From the NCBI GenBank assembly GCA_902605865.1, contig CACLEJ010000001.1, positions 108,903-172,902 on the forward strand: DNA of 64,000 nt. The letters are read 5' to 3'. The notes under the pieces were generated by a model. It was not told where the DNA came from. It made no database searches and worked only from the letters and a program-made list of their open reading frames with translations. The stretch's first letter is position 1. The number at the start of each line of letters is the position of its first letter. Both the position numbers and the translations under genes were made by a program. Below are positions 35,140 through 43,306 of this stretch, piece by piece. The DNA is from an uncultured Pelagibacteraceae bacterium (GTDB lineage Bacteria; Pseudomonadota; Alphaproteobacteria; Pelagibacterales; Pelagibacteraceae).

Positions 35140-36528
35140 ATGGGTAAAAATAAAAACAATCAACCAATTTGGAACACTAGAATTAAAAAGGAGTCAAAAA
35201 ACCTTTTTAAAAAGGTTGGTGGATCAATAGAAATTGATAAAAGATTATTCAAAGAAGATATTAAAGCTTCAATTGTACATGTTGAGATGCTGTTTAGACA
35301 AAAAATTATAAATTTTAAAATTAAGAATAAAATAGTATGGGGTTTGAATAGAATAAAGAACGAAATTATAAAAAAAAAATTTATTTTTGATGACAAACTT
35401 GAGGATATTCATATGAATATAGAACACAGACTCTTTGAACTAATTGGAGAAGACGCAGGGTATATTCACACTGCAAGATCAAGAAATGATCAGGTTATAA
35501 CAGATTTTAAAATTTGGTTAAGAAATGCTAATAAAGAAATTGTTAAAAACATTGACGCAACAATGAAAAATATTTTAAAAAAAGCAGAAAAAAATGTTGA
35601 GACAGTTATGCCTGGTTTCACACACCTTAAAAATGCACAACCAGTTTCTTTTGCTCATTACTTAATGGCTTACTTAGAGATGTTTAATAGGGATAAAAAT
35701 AGATTTCAAAATAATTTAGAGAGTCTTAATGAAAATCCACTTGGTGTAGCTGCTTTAACAGGTACTTCTTTTAAAATTGATAGATTTTATACTTCAAAAA
35801 AATTAGGTTTCGACAGACCGACTAAAAACTCAATTGATACTGTTTCTGATAGAGATTTTGTAATTGATTTTCTATATTCTTGCTCTGCATGTGCTGTTCA
35901 TATCTCTAGGATTGCAGAGGAGTTTATAATCTGGAATTCAGATGCTTTTAAACTTATTAATTTGAATGATAAAATTGTAACTGGATCATCCATTATGCCT
36001 CAAAAAAAAAATCCTGATCCACTAGAGTACTTGAGAGGTAAAACAGGCTTTATGTTTGGAAATCTTTTTTCTATGCTTACAATATTAAAAGGATTGCCCC
36101 TTTCTTATTTTAAAGATTTACAAGATGATAAAGAAATTGTTTTTAAATCGTTTGATCAATTAAAAAATTCCTTGATTATATTAAATGATGTTCTTAAAAA
36201 TTTTTCACCAGATAAGAAAAGAATGATCGAACTTGCAGAAAGTGGCTACATTACAGCAACTGATTTGGCAGATTATATGGTTAGAGAATTAAATTATCCA
36301 TTTAGAAAAGCTTATTTACAAACAGCTAAAATCATAAATTTTGCCGAAAAAAATAAAAAAAAATTGTCAGAGCTCACTATAAAAGAGATTAATAAAATTG
36401 AAAAAGGTTTAACCGCCGATGTTCTGAAAGTATTTGAACTAAAAAAATCTGTTAATTCTAAAGTTTCTTACGGTGGAACTTCTTTCGACAACATTAAGAA
36501 AATGATATTAAATTACAAAAAGAAATAA
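35140..36528 (+). CDS. argH: Argininosuccinate lyase
   Basis: A 462-residue lyase that releases arginine and fumarate from argininosuccinate, the last step of arginine synthesis. Signature segments are HTARSRNDQVITDF, PGFTHLKNAQPVSFAHY with the catalytic His region, and GSSIMPQKKNPD (282-293), the fumarate-lyase superfamily loop. ATDLADYMVRELNYPFRKAY follows. The usual length is about 460, so it is complete. The gene opens an argH-lptM-lysA run in which arginine and lysine end reactions are encoded together, as in other alphaproteobacteria. Confidence 0.96.
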   Translation: MGKNKNNQPIWNTRIKKESKNLFKKVGGSIEIDKRLFKEDIKASIVHVEMLFRQKIINFKIKNKIVWGLNRIKNEIIKKKFIFDDKLEDIHMNIEHRLFELIGEDAGYIHTARSRNDQVITDFKIWLRNANKEIVKNIDATMKNILKKAEKNVETVMPGFTHLKNAQPVSFAHYLMAYLEMFNRDKNRFQNNLESLNENPLGVAALTGTSFKIDRFYTSKKLGFDRPTKNSIDTVSDRDFVIDFLYSCSACAVHISRIAEEFIIWNSDAFKLINLNDKIVTGSSIMPQKKNPDPLEYLRGKTGFMFGNLFSMLTILKGLPLSYFKDLQDDKEIVFKSFDQLKNSLIILNDVLKNFSPDKKRMIELAESGYITATDLADYMVRELNYPFRKAYLQTAKIINFAEKNKKKLSELTIKEINKIEKGLTADVLKVFELKKSVNSKVSYGGTSFDNIKKMILNYKKK

Positions 36529-36530
36529 CT

Positions 36531-36695
36531 ATGATTAAAAAAATAACTTTAATTACTATTTTTCTAATTTTATTAACTTCATGTGGAAGAAAAAATGAGC
36601 CAAAATATGAGGCATCATTAAATAATAATGTTATGAAATTTAATAATTTTAATAACATATTTAAAATGCCAAAAAAAGATGAAATATATCAATAA
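36531..36695 (+). CDS. lptM: Small LptM-like lipoprotein
   Basis: A 54-residue protein starting two bases after the argH stop. The signal peptide MIKKITLITIFLILLTSC ends in an LLTSC lipobox, with Cys18 as the lipidation site; GRKNEPKYEAS follows. Such a tiny lipoprotein between argH and lysA occupies the position of LptM (formerly YifL), which helps the LptD/LptE lipopolysaccharide translocon to mature. The sequence after the Cys is short and Asn-rich, so the assignment rests mainly on lipobox and context. The last 17 bases overlap the lysA start. Confidence 0.72.
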   Translation: MIKKITLITIFLILLTSCGRKNEPKYEASLNNNVMKFNNFNNIFKMPKKDEIYQ

Positions 36696-37893
36696 TATTT
36701 TTACAGTTGAAAAATCCAGCCTCACTAAAGTAATTAAAAAATTTGAAACACCAATTTTTTGCTATTCGGAAAAAAAAATTAATGAAAATATAAGTAACTT
36801 TAAAAGAAGTTTTAAATCGTTTTCTCCAATCATATGTTTTTCAACAAAGTCAAACTGTAATCTAGAAATACTTAAACTAATTAAACGAAGTGGATTAGGA
36901 GCTGATGTTGTCTCAAAAGGTGAATTAATGATTGCTCTTAAAGCAGGAATAAATTCCAAAAAGATTGTTTTTTCTGGAGTGGGTAAAACTAGGTCAGAAT
37001 TGATTTATGCGATAGATAAAAATATTTTATTGATTAATTGTGAGTCAAAAAGTGAAATATTAGAAATAGAAAGTATAGCAAAATCTAAGAATAAAAAGGT
37101 AAATATTGGAATTAGATTAAATCCAAATACAGATGCAAAAACAATTAAACAAATTTCAACTGGTAAAAAAGAAAATAAATTTGGTGTTAATGAAAAGACA
37201 TTTATTGAAGTTTCAAAATATATAAAAAATTCAAAATTTTTAAATCTAAAATGTTTAAGTGTGCATATTGGAAGTCAAATTCTAGATCATAAGCCATACC
37301 AAAAAATGCTTAACGTTATAGATAAATTAATAAAAAAAATTAACTTTAATTTCGAGTATATAGATCTTGGTGGTGGTATGGGTATTGATTATAACAAAGA
37401 CAATAAAAAATTTAATTATAAAAAATATAATCAAATTATTAAAAAATTTTTAAAAAAGCATAAATCAAAAATTGTTTTTGAACCTGGTAGATCAATTATT
37501 GGTGATACTGCAATATTAATTTCAAAAATTATTTATATAAAAGAGAATTCTAAAAAAGATTTTATTATTATGGATGCAGCTATGAATGATTTTATGAGAC
37601 CTGCATTGTATGGGGCTAGGCATAAAATAATTCCATTAAAAAAAACCAATAAAATGACTAAGAAAAGTTATGATTTTGTAGGTCCGATTTGTGAAACTAC
37701 AGATAAATTCTTAACGACAAATAGATTTCAAAAATTAAATGAGAAAGATTATATTATTATTTGTGACGTAGGAGCATATGGATCATCGTTATCTTCAAAT
37801 TATAACATTAGACCTAAACCTGCTGAAATATTAATTAAAGGTTCAAAAATAAGTGTAATTAAAAAAAGACAAAAACTAAAAGATATAATTTAG
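36679..37893 (+). CDS. lysA: Diaminopimelate decarboxylase
   Basis: A 404-residue PLP enzyme that makes lysine from meso-diaminopimelate. The PLP-lysine is Lys57 in CFSTKSNCN. The barrel contains SVHIGSQILDHKPY, YIDLGGGMGIDYN and VFEPGRSIIGDTA, and the C-terminal domain has VGPICETTDKFL and DVGAYGSSLSSNYNIRPKPAEIL. These are diagnostic of LysA. It begins inside the end of the lptM-like gene. Three bases separate its stop from the first possible start of the acyltransferase, so the run is probably one transcript. Length and motifs are normal. Confidence 0.95.
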   Translation: MKYINNIFTVEKSSLTKVIKKFETPIFCYSEKKINENISNFKRSFKSFSPIICFSTKSNCNLEILKLIKRSGLGADVVSKGELMIALKAGINSKKIVFSGVGKTRSELIYAIDKNILLINCESKSEILEIESIAKSKNKKVNIGIRLNPNTDAKTIKQISTGKKENKFGVNEKTFIEVSKYIKNSKFLNLKCLSVHIGSQILDHKPYQKMLNVIDKLIKKINFNFEYIDLGGGMGIDYNKDNKKFNYKKYNQIIKKFLKKHKSKIVFEPGRSIIGDTAILISKIIYIKENSKKDFIIMDAAMNDFMRPALYGARHKIIPLKKTNKMTKKSYDFVGPICETTDKFLTTNRFQKLNEKDYIIICDVGAYGSSLSSNYNIRPKPAEILIKGSKISVIKKRQKLKDII

Positions 37894-37896
37894 TTT

Positions 37897-38607
37897 TTGA
37901 CAAAAATGATAAGAAAACTTCTATTTTTATTTTTTTTCTTCCTAGGTATATCTTTAATTTCAATAATATTTTTGCCATCATTAATGATGCCAACTAAAAT
38001 AGTTTTATTCGGTGGAAAAATGATGGGGAGGTGGGCAGCCGTTTGTCTTCGGATTTTTTTGCAAACAAAAATTATTGTTAAGGGTAAGGAAAATATTATT
38101 AAAAATGAAAAGTTTTTTATTGCCTGTTCTCATCAATCTATGTTTGAAACTTTTTACCTACAAACAATTTTTAATTCACCAATATTTATTTTAAAATATG
38201 AATTAATGAAAATTCCTATATTTGGTTGGTATTTAAAGAAGATAGAATCAATCTCAATAAATAGAAATAAAATTAGTAAAGATAATTTAGGTTTAATTGA
38301 TAAAATAAAAAATTCTGTAAGAAATTCAGAAAGGCCAATAATTATATTCCCACAAGGAACTAGGGTTTTACCAAATGAAATAGTTCCCTTTAAAAAAGGA
38401 GTTGGTAGAATTTATGATGAAATAAAAATAAAATGTCAACCTGTGGCTATAAATTCTGGACATGTTTGGCCAAAAAATGGAAAATTAAATTCAAAAAAAA
38501 CAATAACAATATCAATTCTTCCCGCAGTTAAACCTGGAATGAGATCAGTAGATTTTACAAATTATATTGAAAGTAAAATATATAATGAATTAGATATAAT
38601 GAATTAG
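37897..38607 (+). CDS. plsC: 1-acyl-sn-glycerol-3-phosphate acyltransferase (PlsC-like)
   Basis: A 236-residue membrane acyltransferase with an N-terminal hydrophobic helix (FLFFFFLGISLISIIFLP). The catalytic box is SHQSMFETF, an HX4E variant of the canonical HX4D. Motifs II and III are SISINRNK and FPQGTRVLPNE. It would esterify lysophosphatidate to phosphatidate in phospholipid synthesis. The track-long frame begins at TTG 37897; ATG at 37906 (MIRKLLF) is a more usual start. The Glu variant is also known from relatives, so the enzyme may still be active. The 3' end overlaps dnaN by 4 bp. Confidence 0.88.
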   Translation: MTKMIRKLLFLFFFFLGISLISIIFLPSLMMPTKIVLFGGKMMGRWAAVCLRIFLQTKIIVKGKENIIKNEKFFIACSHQSMFETFYLQTIFNSPIFILKYELMKIPIFGWYLKKIESISINRNKISKDNLGLIDKIKNSVRNSERPIIIFPQGTRVLPNEIVPFKKGVGRIYDEIKIKCQPVAINSGHVWPKNGKLNSKKTITISILPAVKPGMRSVDFTNYIESKIYNELDIMN

Positions 38608-39716
38608 CCCTTCATTGGCATTACAACATATATGCTATCATAATCAGCTGGGTCTCTAATTAGGGCTGGTGAACCTGTATCTTTTAAATAAATCTCAATA
38701 TTATCTCCATCAAGTTGGGAAGCAACATCAATTAAATACCTAGAGTTAAAACTTATATCTAGCTCGTGATCAAACTTAACATTTAAACTTTCTTTACCGT
38801 CACCACTATTTGTATTGTTAACTGAGAGATCAAGATTATCTTTTGAAAGATTAAATTTTACACCATCTTTTTTATCTAAAGAGACTGAAGCAACTCTATC
38901 TACCGAATTTAAAAATGATTTTAGATCAACTTCTAATTTTTTTTGGTTTTCTTTAGGTATTACCTGTACGTAGTTTGGAAATTTTCCATCAATAAGCTTA
39001 GATATCAATATACTATTGTTAATTTCAAATTTAATTTTTGATTTTATATTTGATATTTTAACTTCACCTTCATAGTCCTCTAATAATGAGCAAAGTTGAA
39101 AAATAGTCTTTTTTGGTAAAATTATCTGATCAAATTTAACTTTATTTTGCAATCTAATCTTAGAAATAGACATTCTATGACTATCAGTAGCTGCAGCTGT
39201 TAAGAAATTTTTATCTTCAACTTCTGTCTGATGTAAAAAAATTCCACTTAAATAATGTCTTGTTTCGTCGTTAGATACCGAGAATTTACATTTATTTAAA
39301 AGTTTTAATAGCTCTTTTGATTTAATCGAAAACTCATTTTCATTGAAATTTTCATCTGTTAATGGGAATTCAGAAGCATTGATACAATTTAAGTTGAAAA
39401 CAGATTTATCAGACTCTAAGTGCAATTTATTTTCGCTAGGATTAGAAAAGTTAATTTTACTTCCAGATGAGAACTTTCTAACGATATCATACATTATTGA
39501 TGAAGATGAAGTAGTTTTGCCCTCTTCTATTATTTCAACATTTGGAATTTGATGAATAAAAATTAAATCAAGATCAGTAGCTGTAATTGTAAGTTTTCCA
39601 TTACTTACATCCAATAATACGTTTGAAAGGATCGGTAAAGTGCTCCTTTTTTCAATTACACCCTGACAATAATTTAAAGATTTTTGAAGATCTTGTTGAT
39701 TTAAACTAAACTTCAT
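38604..39716 (-). CDS. dnaN: DNA polymerase III sliding clamp (beta subunit)
   Basis: A 370-residue beta clamp. The N-terminal MKFSLNQQDLQKSLNYCQGVIEKRSTLPILSNVLL, then TATDLDLIF, the middle-domain ATDSHRMSISKI, and the C-terminal SRYLIDVASQLDG with the final VVMPMKG are all diagnostic. The head-to-tail dimer encircles DNA and tethers polymerase III and repair proteins. It overlaps dnaA by 11 bp, so dnaA-dnaN is an operon as in most bacteria. recF does not follow; instead the gene ends against convergent plsC. Confidence 0.97.
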   Translation of the reverse strand: MKFSLNQQDLQKSLNYCQGVIEKRSTLPILSNVLLDVSNGKLTITATDLDLIFIHQIPNVEIIEEGKTTSSSSIMYDIVRKFSSGSKINFSNPSENKLHLESDKSVFNLNCINASEFPLTDENFNENEFSIKSKELLKLLNKCKFSVSNDETRHYLSGIFLHQTEVEDKNFLTAAATDSHRMSISKIRLQNKVKFDQIILPKKTIFQLCSLLEDYEGEVKISNIKSKIKFEINNSILISKLIDGKFPNYVQVIPKENQKKLEVDLKSFLNSVDRVASVSLDKKDGVKFNLSKDNLDLSVNNTNSGDGKESLNVKFDHELDISFNSRYLIDVASQLDGDNIEIYLKDTGSPALIRDPADYDSIYVVMPMKG

Positions 39717-41121
39717 TTTCTTTATTATACAAAATCTTATTTTTTAGACTATCAATATTAATATTTAATTCACTATCCTCTTTTCTCAATCTCTCTATAG
39801 TTTTAACAGAGTGGATTACAGTTGTATGATCTCTATTAGAAAAAGATCTACCTATCTCTGGTAATGATTTTGATGTTAGCATTTTTGCAAGATAAATCGC
39901 AGTCTGCCTTGGTCTTACAAGATATCTTGATCTTCTTGGTGAAAGCATTTCATTTTTGCTAATTTTATAAAATTTACAGACTATTGTCTGTATTGTATCA
40001 ATATCGACTTTATTTTCGGTAAGATTTAGTAAATCTTTTAAAATTATTTTAACTTCCGACAAATTCGGAACTTTATTATAAATCCTTGTGAACGAAACAA
40101 TTCTATTTAGTGCTCCAACTAATTCTCTAATACTAGTTTTAATTTCTGCACTTAAAAATTTTTGAATTTCTTCAGAGATAACTACTTGATTTGAATAAGA
40201 TAATTTTAATTCATCAGTTTTAGATTTAATAATTTTATATCTAAGTTCATAATCAGGGTTTTGAATATCCACAACTAAACCACCTGAAAATCTAGATTTT
40301 ATTCTCTCTTGAATCCTAGTTAGTTTGTTAGGTGGTCTATCTGCTGAAATTATTATTTGTGAATTTTTATCTAATAATGCGTTAAAGGTATGAAAAAATT
40401 CCTCTTGCATGGCTTCTTTACCATTCATGAACTGAATATCATCTATTAATAAAATATCGGTATTTCTAAAATACTCTTTAAACTTTACCATCTCATTTGA
40501 TTTTATAGACTTTACAAATTGGTACATAAATCTTTCTGCTGATATAAACATAACTTTATTCTTTTCTTTCAACTCTAAACCAATGGCGTTTAGTAAGTGT
40601 GTTTTACCCATTCCTACACCACCATATAAATATAAAGGATTATAATGAGCTATATCCTTGGAAACTTTTTTTGATGCTTCAAATGCTAATTTGTTACTTC
40701 CTCCAGTTATAAAATTTTCAAAGTTTTTATTTGGATCTATCCTATTATATTGAAGATAAGAGTCTTTTATAAACGACACATTATCATTATTAACTTCAAA
40801 AGAATTTTTGGATGAAATATTTGTCTCGCTAATTTCAGTTCCTTTATTATTTTTAATTGTAAATTCAATCCTCACCAGGTCTTTTTTGTATTCTTTAATT
40901 GTCTGCAATATTTGGTCTAAATATCTTGATACTATCCAATCTCTTATAAATCTTGTTGAGACTGAAAATAATATATAATTATGAAATTCTTCAACTAATT
41001 CAATTTTTTTTATCCAACTCTCAAAAATATCGTTTCCAAGTTTTTCACGTAATTCTTTTTTAATACTCTGCCAATCAATTTTTTTTTCGAGTGCTTTATT
41101 GTTTTGTAAATTATTTTTCAT
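39706..41121 (-). CDS. dnaA: Chromosomal replication initiator DnaA
   Basis: A 471-residue initiator. Domain I (about 14-85, WQSIKKELREKLGNDIFESWIKKIELVEE) is followed by a short linker and the AAA+ domain with Walker A GGVGMGKT (167-174) and Walker B LLIDDIQFMNGKEAMQEEFFHTFN. Domain IV ends the protein with the DNA-binding signature SNRDHTTVIHSVKTIERL near 438. It opens the replication origin and self-regulates in many bacteria. Upstream lie 269 bp of AT-rich sequence, then rpsT on the same strand. A conspicuous DnaA box is not visible in that spacer. Confidence 0.97.
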   Translation of the reverse strand: MKNNLQNNKALEKKIDWQSIKKELREKLGNDIFESWIKKIELVEEFHNYILFSVSTRFIRDWIVSRYLDQILQTIKEYKKDLVRIEFTIKNNKGTEISETNISSKNSFEVNNDNVSFIKDSYLQYNRIDPNKNFENFITGGSNKLAFEASKKVSKDIAHYNPLYLYGGVGMGKTHLLNAIGLELKEKNKVMFISAERFMYQFVKSIKSNEMVKFKEYFRNTDILLIDDIQFMNGKEAMQEEFFHTFNALLDKNSQIIISADRPPNKLTRIQERIKSRFSGGLVVDIQNPDYELRYKIIKSKTDELKLSYSNQVVISEEIQKFLSAEIKTSIRELVGALNRIVSFTRIYNKVPNLSEVKIILKDLLNLTENKVDIDTIQTIVCKFYKISKNEMLSPRRSRYLVRPRQTAIYLAKMLTSKSLPEIGRSFSNRDHTTVIHSVKTIERLRKEDSELNINIDSLKNKILYNKENEV

Positions 41122-41390
41122 GAAGGAATTCCACTTAAGACTTATAAAAAATTATTGCAATAAGTTTATTTGTAAAAACAAAAATAAATAAAATTTATGA
41201 TTGAATAAATTCCTGATTGAATTTTTTTAAAATTATTATTGCAACCTAGTCGAGTATAGGATTTAAAATTTAAAAATATTACTAAATCTACATCTAGTAA
41301 TTTTTTCAATTAAACTTTTAGATGTAGTAAATTATTAATAAATTGTACGCTTAAGTTGTATAGGAAAAAATTTTTACTTATTGGAGGTTG
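41122..41390 (-). promoter_or_regulatory. dnaA-rpsT spacer with repeated elements
   Basis: This 269-bp AT-rich spacer holds a 12-bp palindrome TTATTGCAATAA (41152-41163) and a 10-bp direct repeat ATTATTGCAA (41151-41160 and 41235-41244). It also has TGATTGAAT twice, 16 bp apart (41198-41206, 41214-41222), and a 9-bp inverted repeat CTACATCTA/TAGATGTAG (41288-41296, 41319-41327). No perfect TTATNCACA box is visible. It must contain the dnaA promoter; a role as replication origin is only a possibility. Confidence 0.4.
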
Positions 41391-41651
41391 TTATAAAGAA
41401 TTAATTTTTTTTGTAATTCTTGACATGTTCCTTGAGGCGTTTTGTCTTTTAATGATTCCTGTTTTTGCAATTGACATTAATTCAGAATTTAGCTTTGGTA
41501 GAAATGATAAAGCTTCTTTTTTATCCTTTTTTTCGATTATAGAATTCATTTTTTTCAATGCACTTCTATAACGGCTCTTTCTAGATCTGTTAACAGCTGT
41601 TTGCCTTTTAATTTTTCTAGTACGTTTAATTGCTGATTTTGTATTCGCCAT
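41391..41651 (-). CDS. rpsT: 30S ribosomal protein S20
   Basis: An 86-residue S20: MANTKSAIKRTRKIKRQTAVNRSRKSRYRSALKK, the classic basic N-terminal helix, then EALSFLPKLNSELMSIAKTGIIKRQNASRNMSRI with the C-terminal helix. It binds 16S rRNA early in small-subunit assembly. A good sigma-70-type promoter (41661-41689) lies directly upstream, in which the -10 is so close to the ATG that the leader would be about 3 bases and there is no Shine-Dalgarno sequence. Nearness to dnaA is conserved in alphaproteobacteria. Confidence 0.97.
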   Translation of the reverse strand: MANTKSAIKRTRKIKRQTAVNRSRKSRYRSALKKMNSIIEKKDKKEALSFLPKLNSELMSIAKTGIIKRQNASRNMSRITKKINSL

Positions 41652-41660
41652 AAACGTGAG

Positions 41661-41689
41661 TGTATATCTTCAGTTAATGATTGGGTCAA
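41661..41689 (-). promoter_or_regulatory. Predicted sigma-70 promoter of rpsT
   Basis: On the minus strand TTGACC (41689-41684), a 17-bp spacer and TATACA (41666-41661) form a near-consensus promoter. The distance to the rpsT ATG is 9 bases, so transcription would start about 3 bases before the start codon. It begins 12 bp after the end of mutM. Confidence 0.6.
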
Positions 41690-41701
41690 TACAATAATTG
41701 T

Positions 41702-42568
41702 TTATTTTTGACATAAATTACAAAAAAAACTAGACCTATTTGAAATAAATTTTTTATGTATTGTTCCCTTGCAACTATATTTTAAACATTTTTTATTTTC
41801 TCTTTGATAAACATTAAAATTTTTTTGAAAAGAACCTTGGTCTCCACTTGTATTCATAAAATCTCTGATACTCGATCCTCCCTTTTCTATTGCTTTTCTT
41901 AAAACTACTTTTGAAAAATGAGAAATTTTTTGGCAATCATTTAAACTAAGTGAACTTACCTCTTTAGATGGTAAAATCTTACATAAAAATAATATTTCAC
42001 TAGCATAAATATTACCAATTCCTGAAACAAAATTTTGATCAATTAAAAAATTTTTAATATTTTTTTTTTTATTTTTAAAATAATTAAAAATATAATTTCT
42101 ATCAAATAATGGATCAAAAGGTTCTGGCCCATATTTTCTAAAGTTATTATTTATCTCTTCATCATTTTTAAAATAAGAAAAATAACCAAATCTTCTTGGA
42201 TCATTGTAAATTAATTTTAAGTTATCAATTTTCATTTCCACATGATTATGCTTTTTAGGTAACAATGGAGAGTGATAAAAACTGGTGTTTGTTATAGAAC
42301 TTTTTTTTCTGGATTTGCTAATTAAATGAATAGTTCCTGACATCCCGAGATGTATCATTAAATAAGAACTATCCTCAAATTTGAGTATTAAATGTTTTGA
42401 AAACCTATCTACTTTAATAATTTTTTTTTTTACTATATTTTTTTCAAAATTTTTTGGAACCTTAAACCTTAAATTTCTATTTTTTATTAATATGTCTTTA
42501 ATAATCTTTCCTGTAATACTCTTATTCAAAGATTGTTTGACGATTTCTACTTCTGGTAATTCAGGCAT
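41702..42568 (-). CDS. mutM: Formamidopyrimidine-DNA glycosylase
   Basis: A 288-residue base-excision repair enzyme that removes 8-oxoguanine and cleaves the abasic site. The N-terminus MPELPEVEIVKQSL supplies the catalytic Pro2 and Glu3. DPRRFGYF and FVSGIGNIYASEILFL are core helix motifs. The C-terminal zinc finger contains CLKYSC and CNLC, a CX4C...CX2C arrangement found in alphaproteobacterial MutM. GGSSIRDFM is also typical. It is divergent from ubiE with a 33-bp gap and lies just upstream of the rpsT promoter. Confidence 0.95.
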   Translation of the reverse strand: MPELPEVEIVKQSLNKSITGKIIKDILIKNRNLRFKVPKNFEKNIVKKKIIKVDRFSKHLILKFEDSSYLMIHLGMSGTIHLISKSRKKSSITNTSFYHSPLLPKKHNHVEMKIDNLKLIYNDPRRFGYFSYFKNDEEINNNFRKYGPEPFDPLFDRNYIFNYFKNKKKNIKNFLIDQNFVSGIGNIYASEILFLCKILPSKEVSSLSLNDCQKISHFSKVVLRKAIEKGGSSIRDFMNTSGDQGSFQKNFNVYQRENKKCLKYSCKGTIHKKFISNRSSFFCNLCQK

Positions 42569-42601
42569 TTCATACTATATTAGGGTTTTAATATAATTTA
42601 T

Positions 42602-43306
42602 ATGCAACAAAATCTTCAAAATAAAGCAGGACTTGTCGAAGGAGTATTTAATAAAGTCTATGATAAATATGATTTGATGAATGATTTTATGTCATTTGGA
42701 ATTCATAGACTTTGGAAAAAAAACCTTATGAATTGGATGAGTCCGACCAAAGGCAGGAAGTATTTGGATGTTGCTTGTGGAACTGGTGATTTAGGAAAAT
42801 TATTTTTAGATTATACTGATAAGAATGGAGAAATTACCTCTTCAGACTCTAATAATAAAATGATTGAAAAAGGCAAAAAAAGACTAAGTAGGTATAAAAA
42901 TATAAAATGGGTTGTTGCAGAAGCAGAAAAACTGCCATTCGAAAATAACACTTTTGATTTTTATACAATTAGTTTTGGTTTAAGAAATACAAAAAATTTA
43001 GGTAAATCTTTATCAGAAGCCTATAGAGTTCTTAAACCTGGTGGAAGATATATGTGTTTAGAGTTTTCAAAAATTCAAAATTCTAATTTAGATTTTTTAT
43101 ACAAAAATTACTCGAAATTAATTCCTCACATAGGAAAAGCAGTTGTTGGTGATAAAGACCCTTATGAATATTTGACTAAAAGTATAGAAGAATTTGTTAA
43201 TCAGGAAGAATTGATAGATTTAATGAAAGGAAATAATTTTAAAAATTGTTCATATAGAAATTTATCTGGCGGGATAGTAGCTATTCATTCTGGTTGGAAA
43301 ATATAA
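42602..43306 (+). CDS. ubiE: Ubiquinone C-methyltransferase UbiE
   Basis: A 234-residue SAM-dependent methyltransferase that C-methylates the benzoquinol ring of ubiquinone. KVYDKYDLMNDFMSFGIHRLWK is the UbiE signature opening. YLDVACGTGDLGKLF is the SAM-binding motif I, and FGLRNTKNLGKSLSEAYRVLKPGGRYMCLEFSK is the second UbiE signature. It is coupled to ubiB through TAATG. Its partners ubiB and, elsewhere in this window, coq7 act in the same pathway. Length is close to the norm of about 250. Confidence 0.95.
   Translation: MQQNLQNKAGLVEGVFNKVYDKYDLMNDFMSFGIHRLWKKNLMNWMSPTKGRKYLDVACGTGDLGKLFLDYTDKNGEITSSDSNNKMIEKGKKRLSRYKNIKWVVAEAEKLPFENNTFDFYTISFGLRNTKNLGKSLSEAYRVLKPGGRYMCLEFSKIQNSNLDFLYKNYSKLIPHIGKAVVGDKDPYEYLTKSIEEFVNQEELIDLMKGNNFKNCSYRNLSGGIVAIHSGWKI

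Noticed and set aside
41288..41327. CTACATCTA/TAGATGTAG as terminator of rpsT
   Set aside because: The loop is 22 bases and no U-run follows directly on the minus strand, so it was kept only as a repeat in the spacer.
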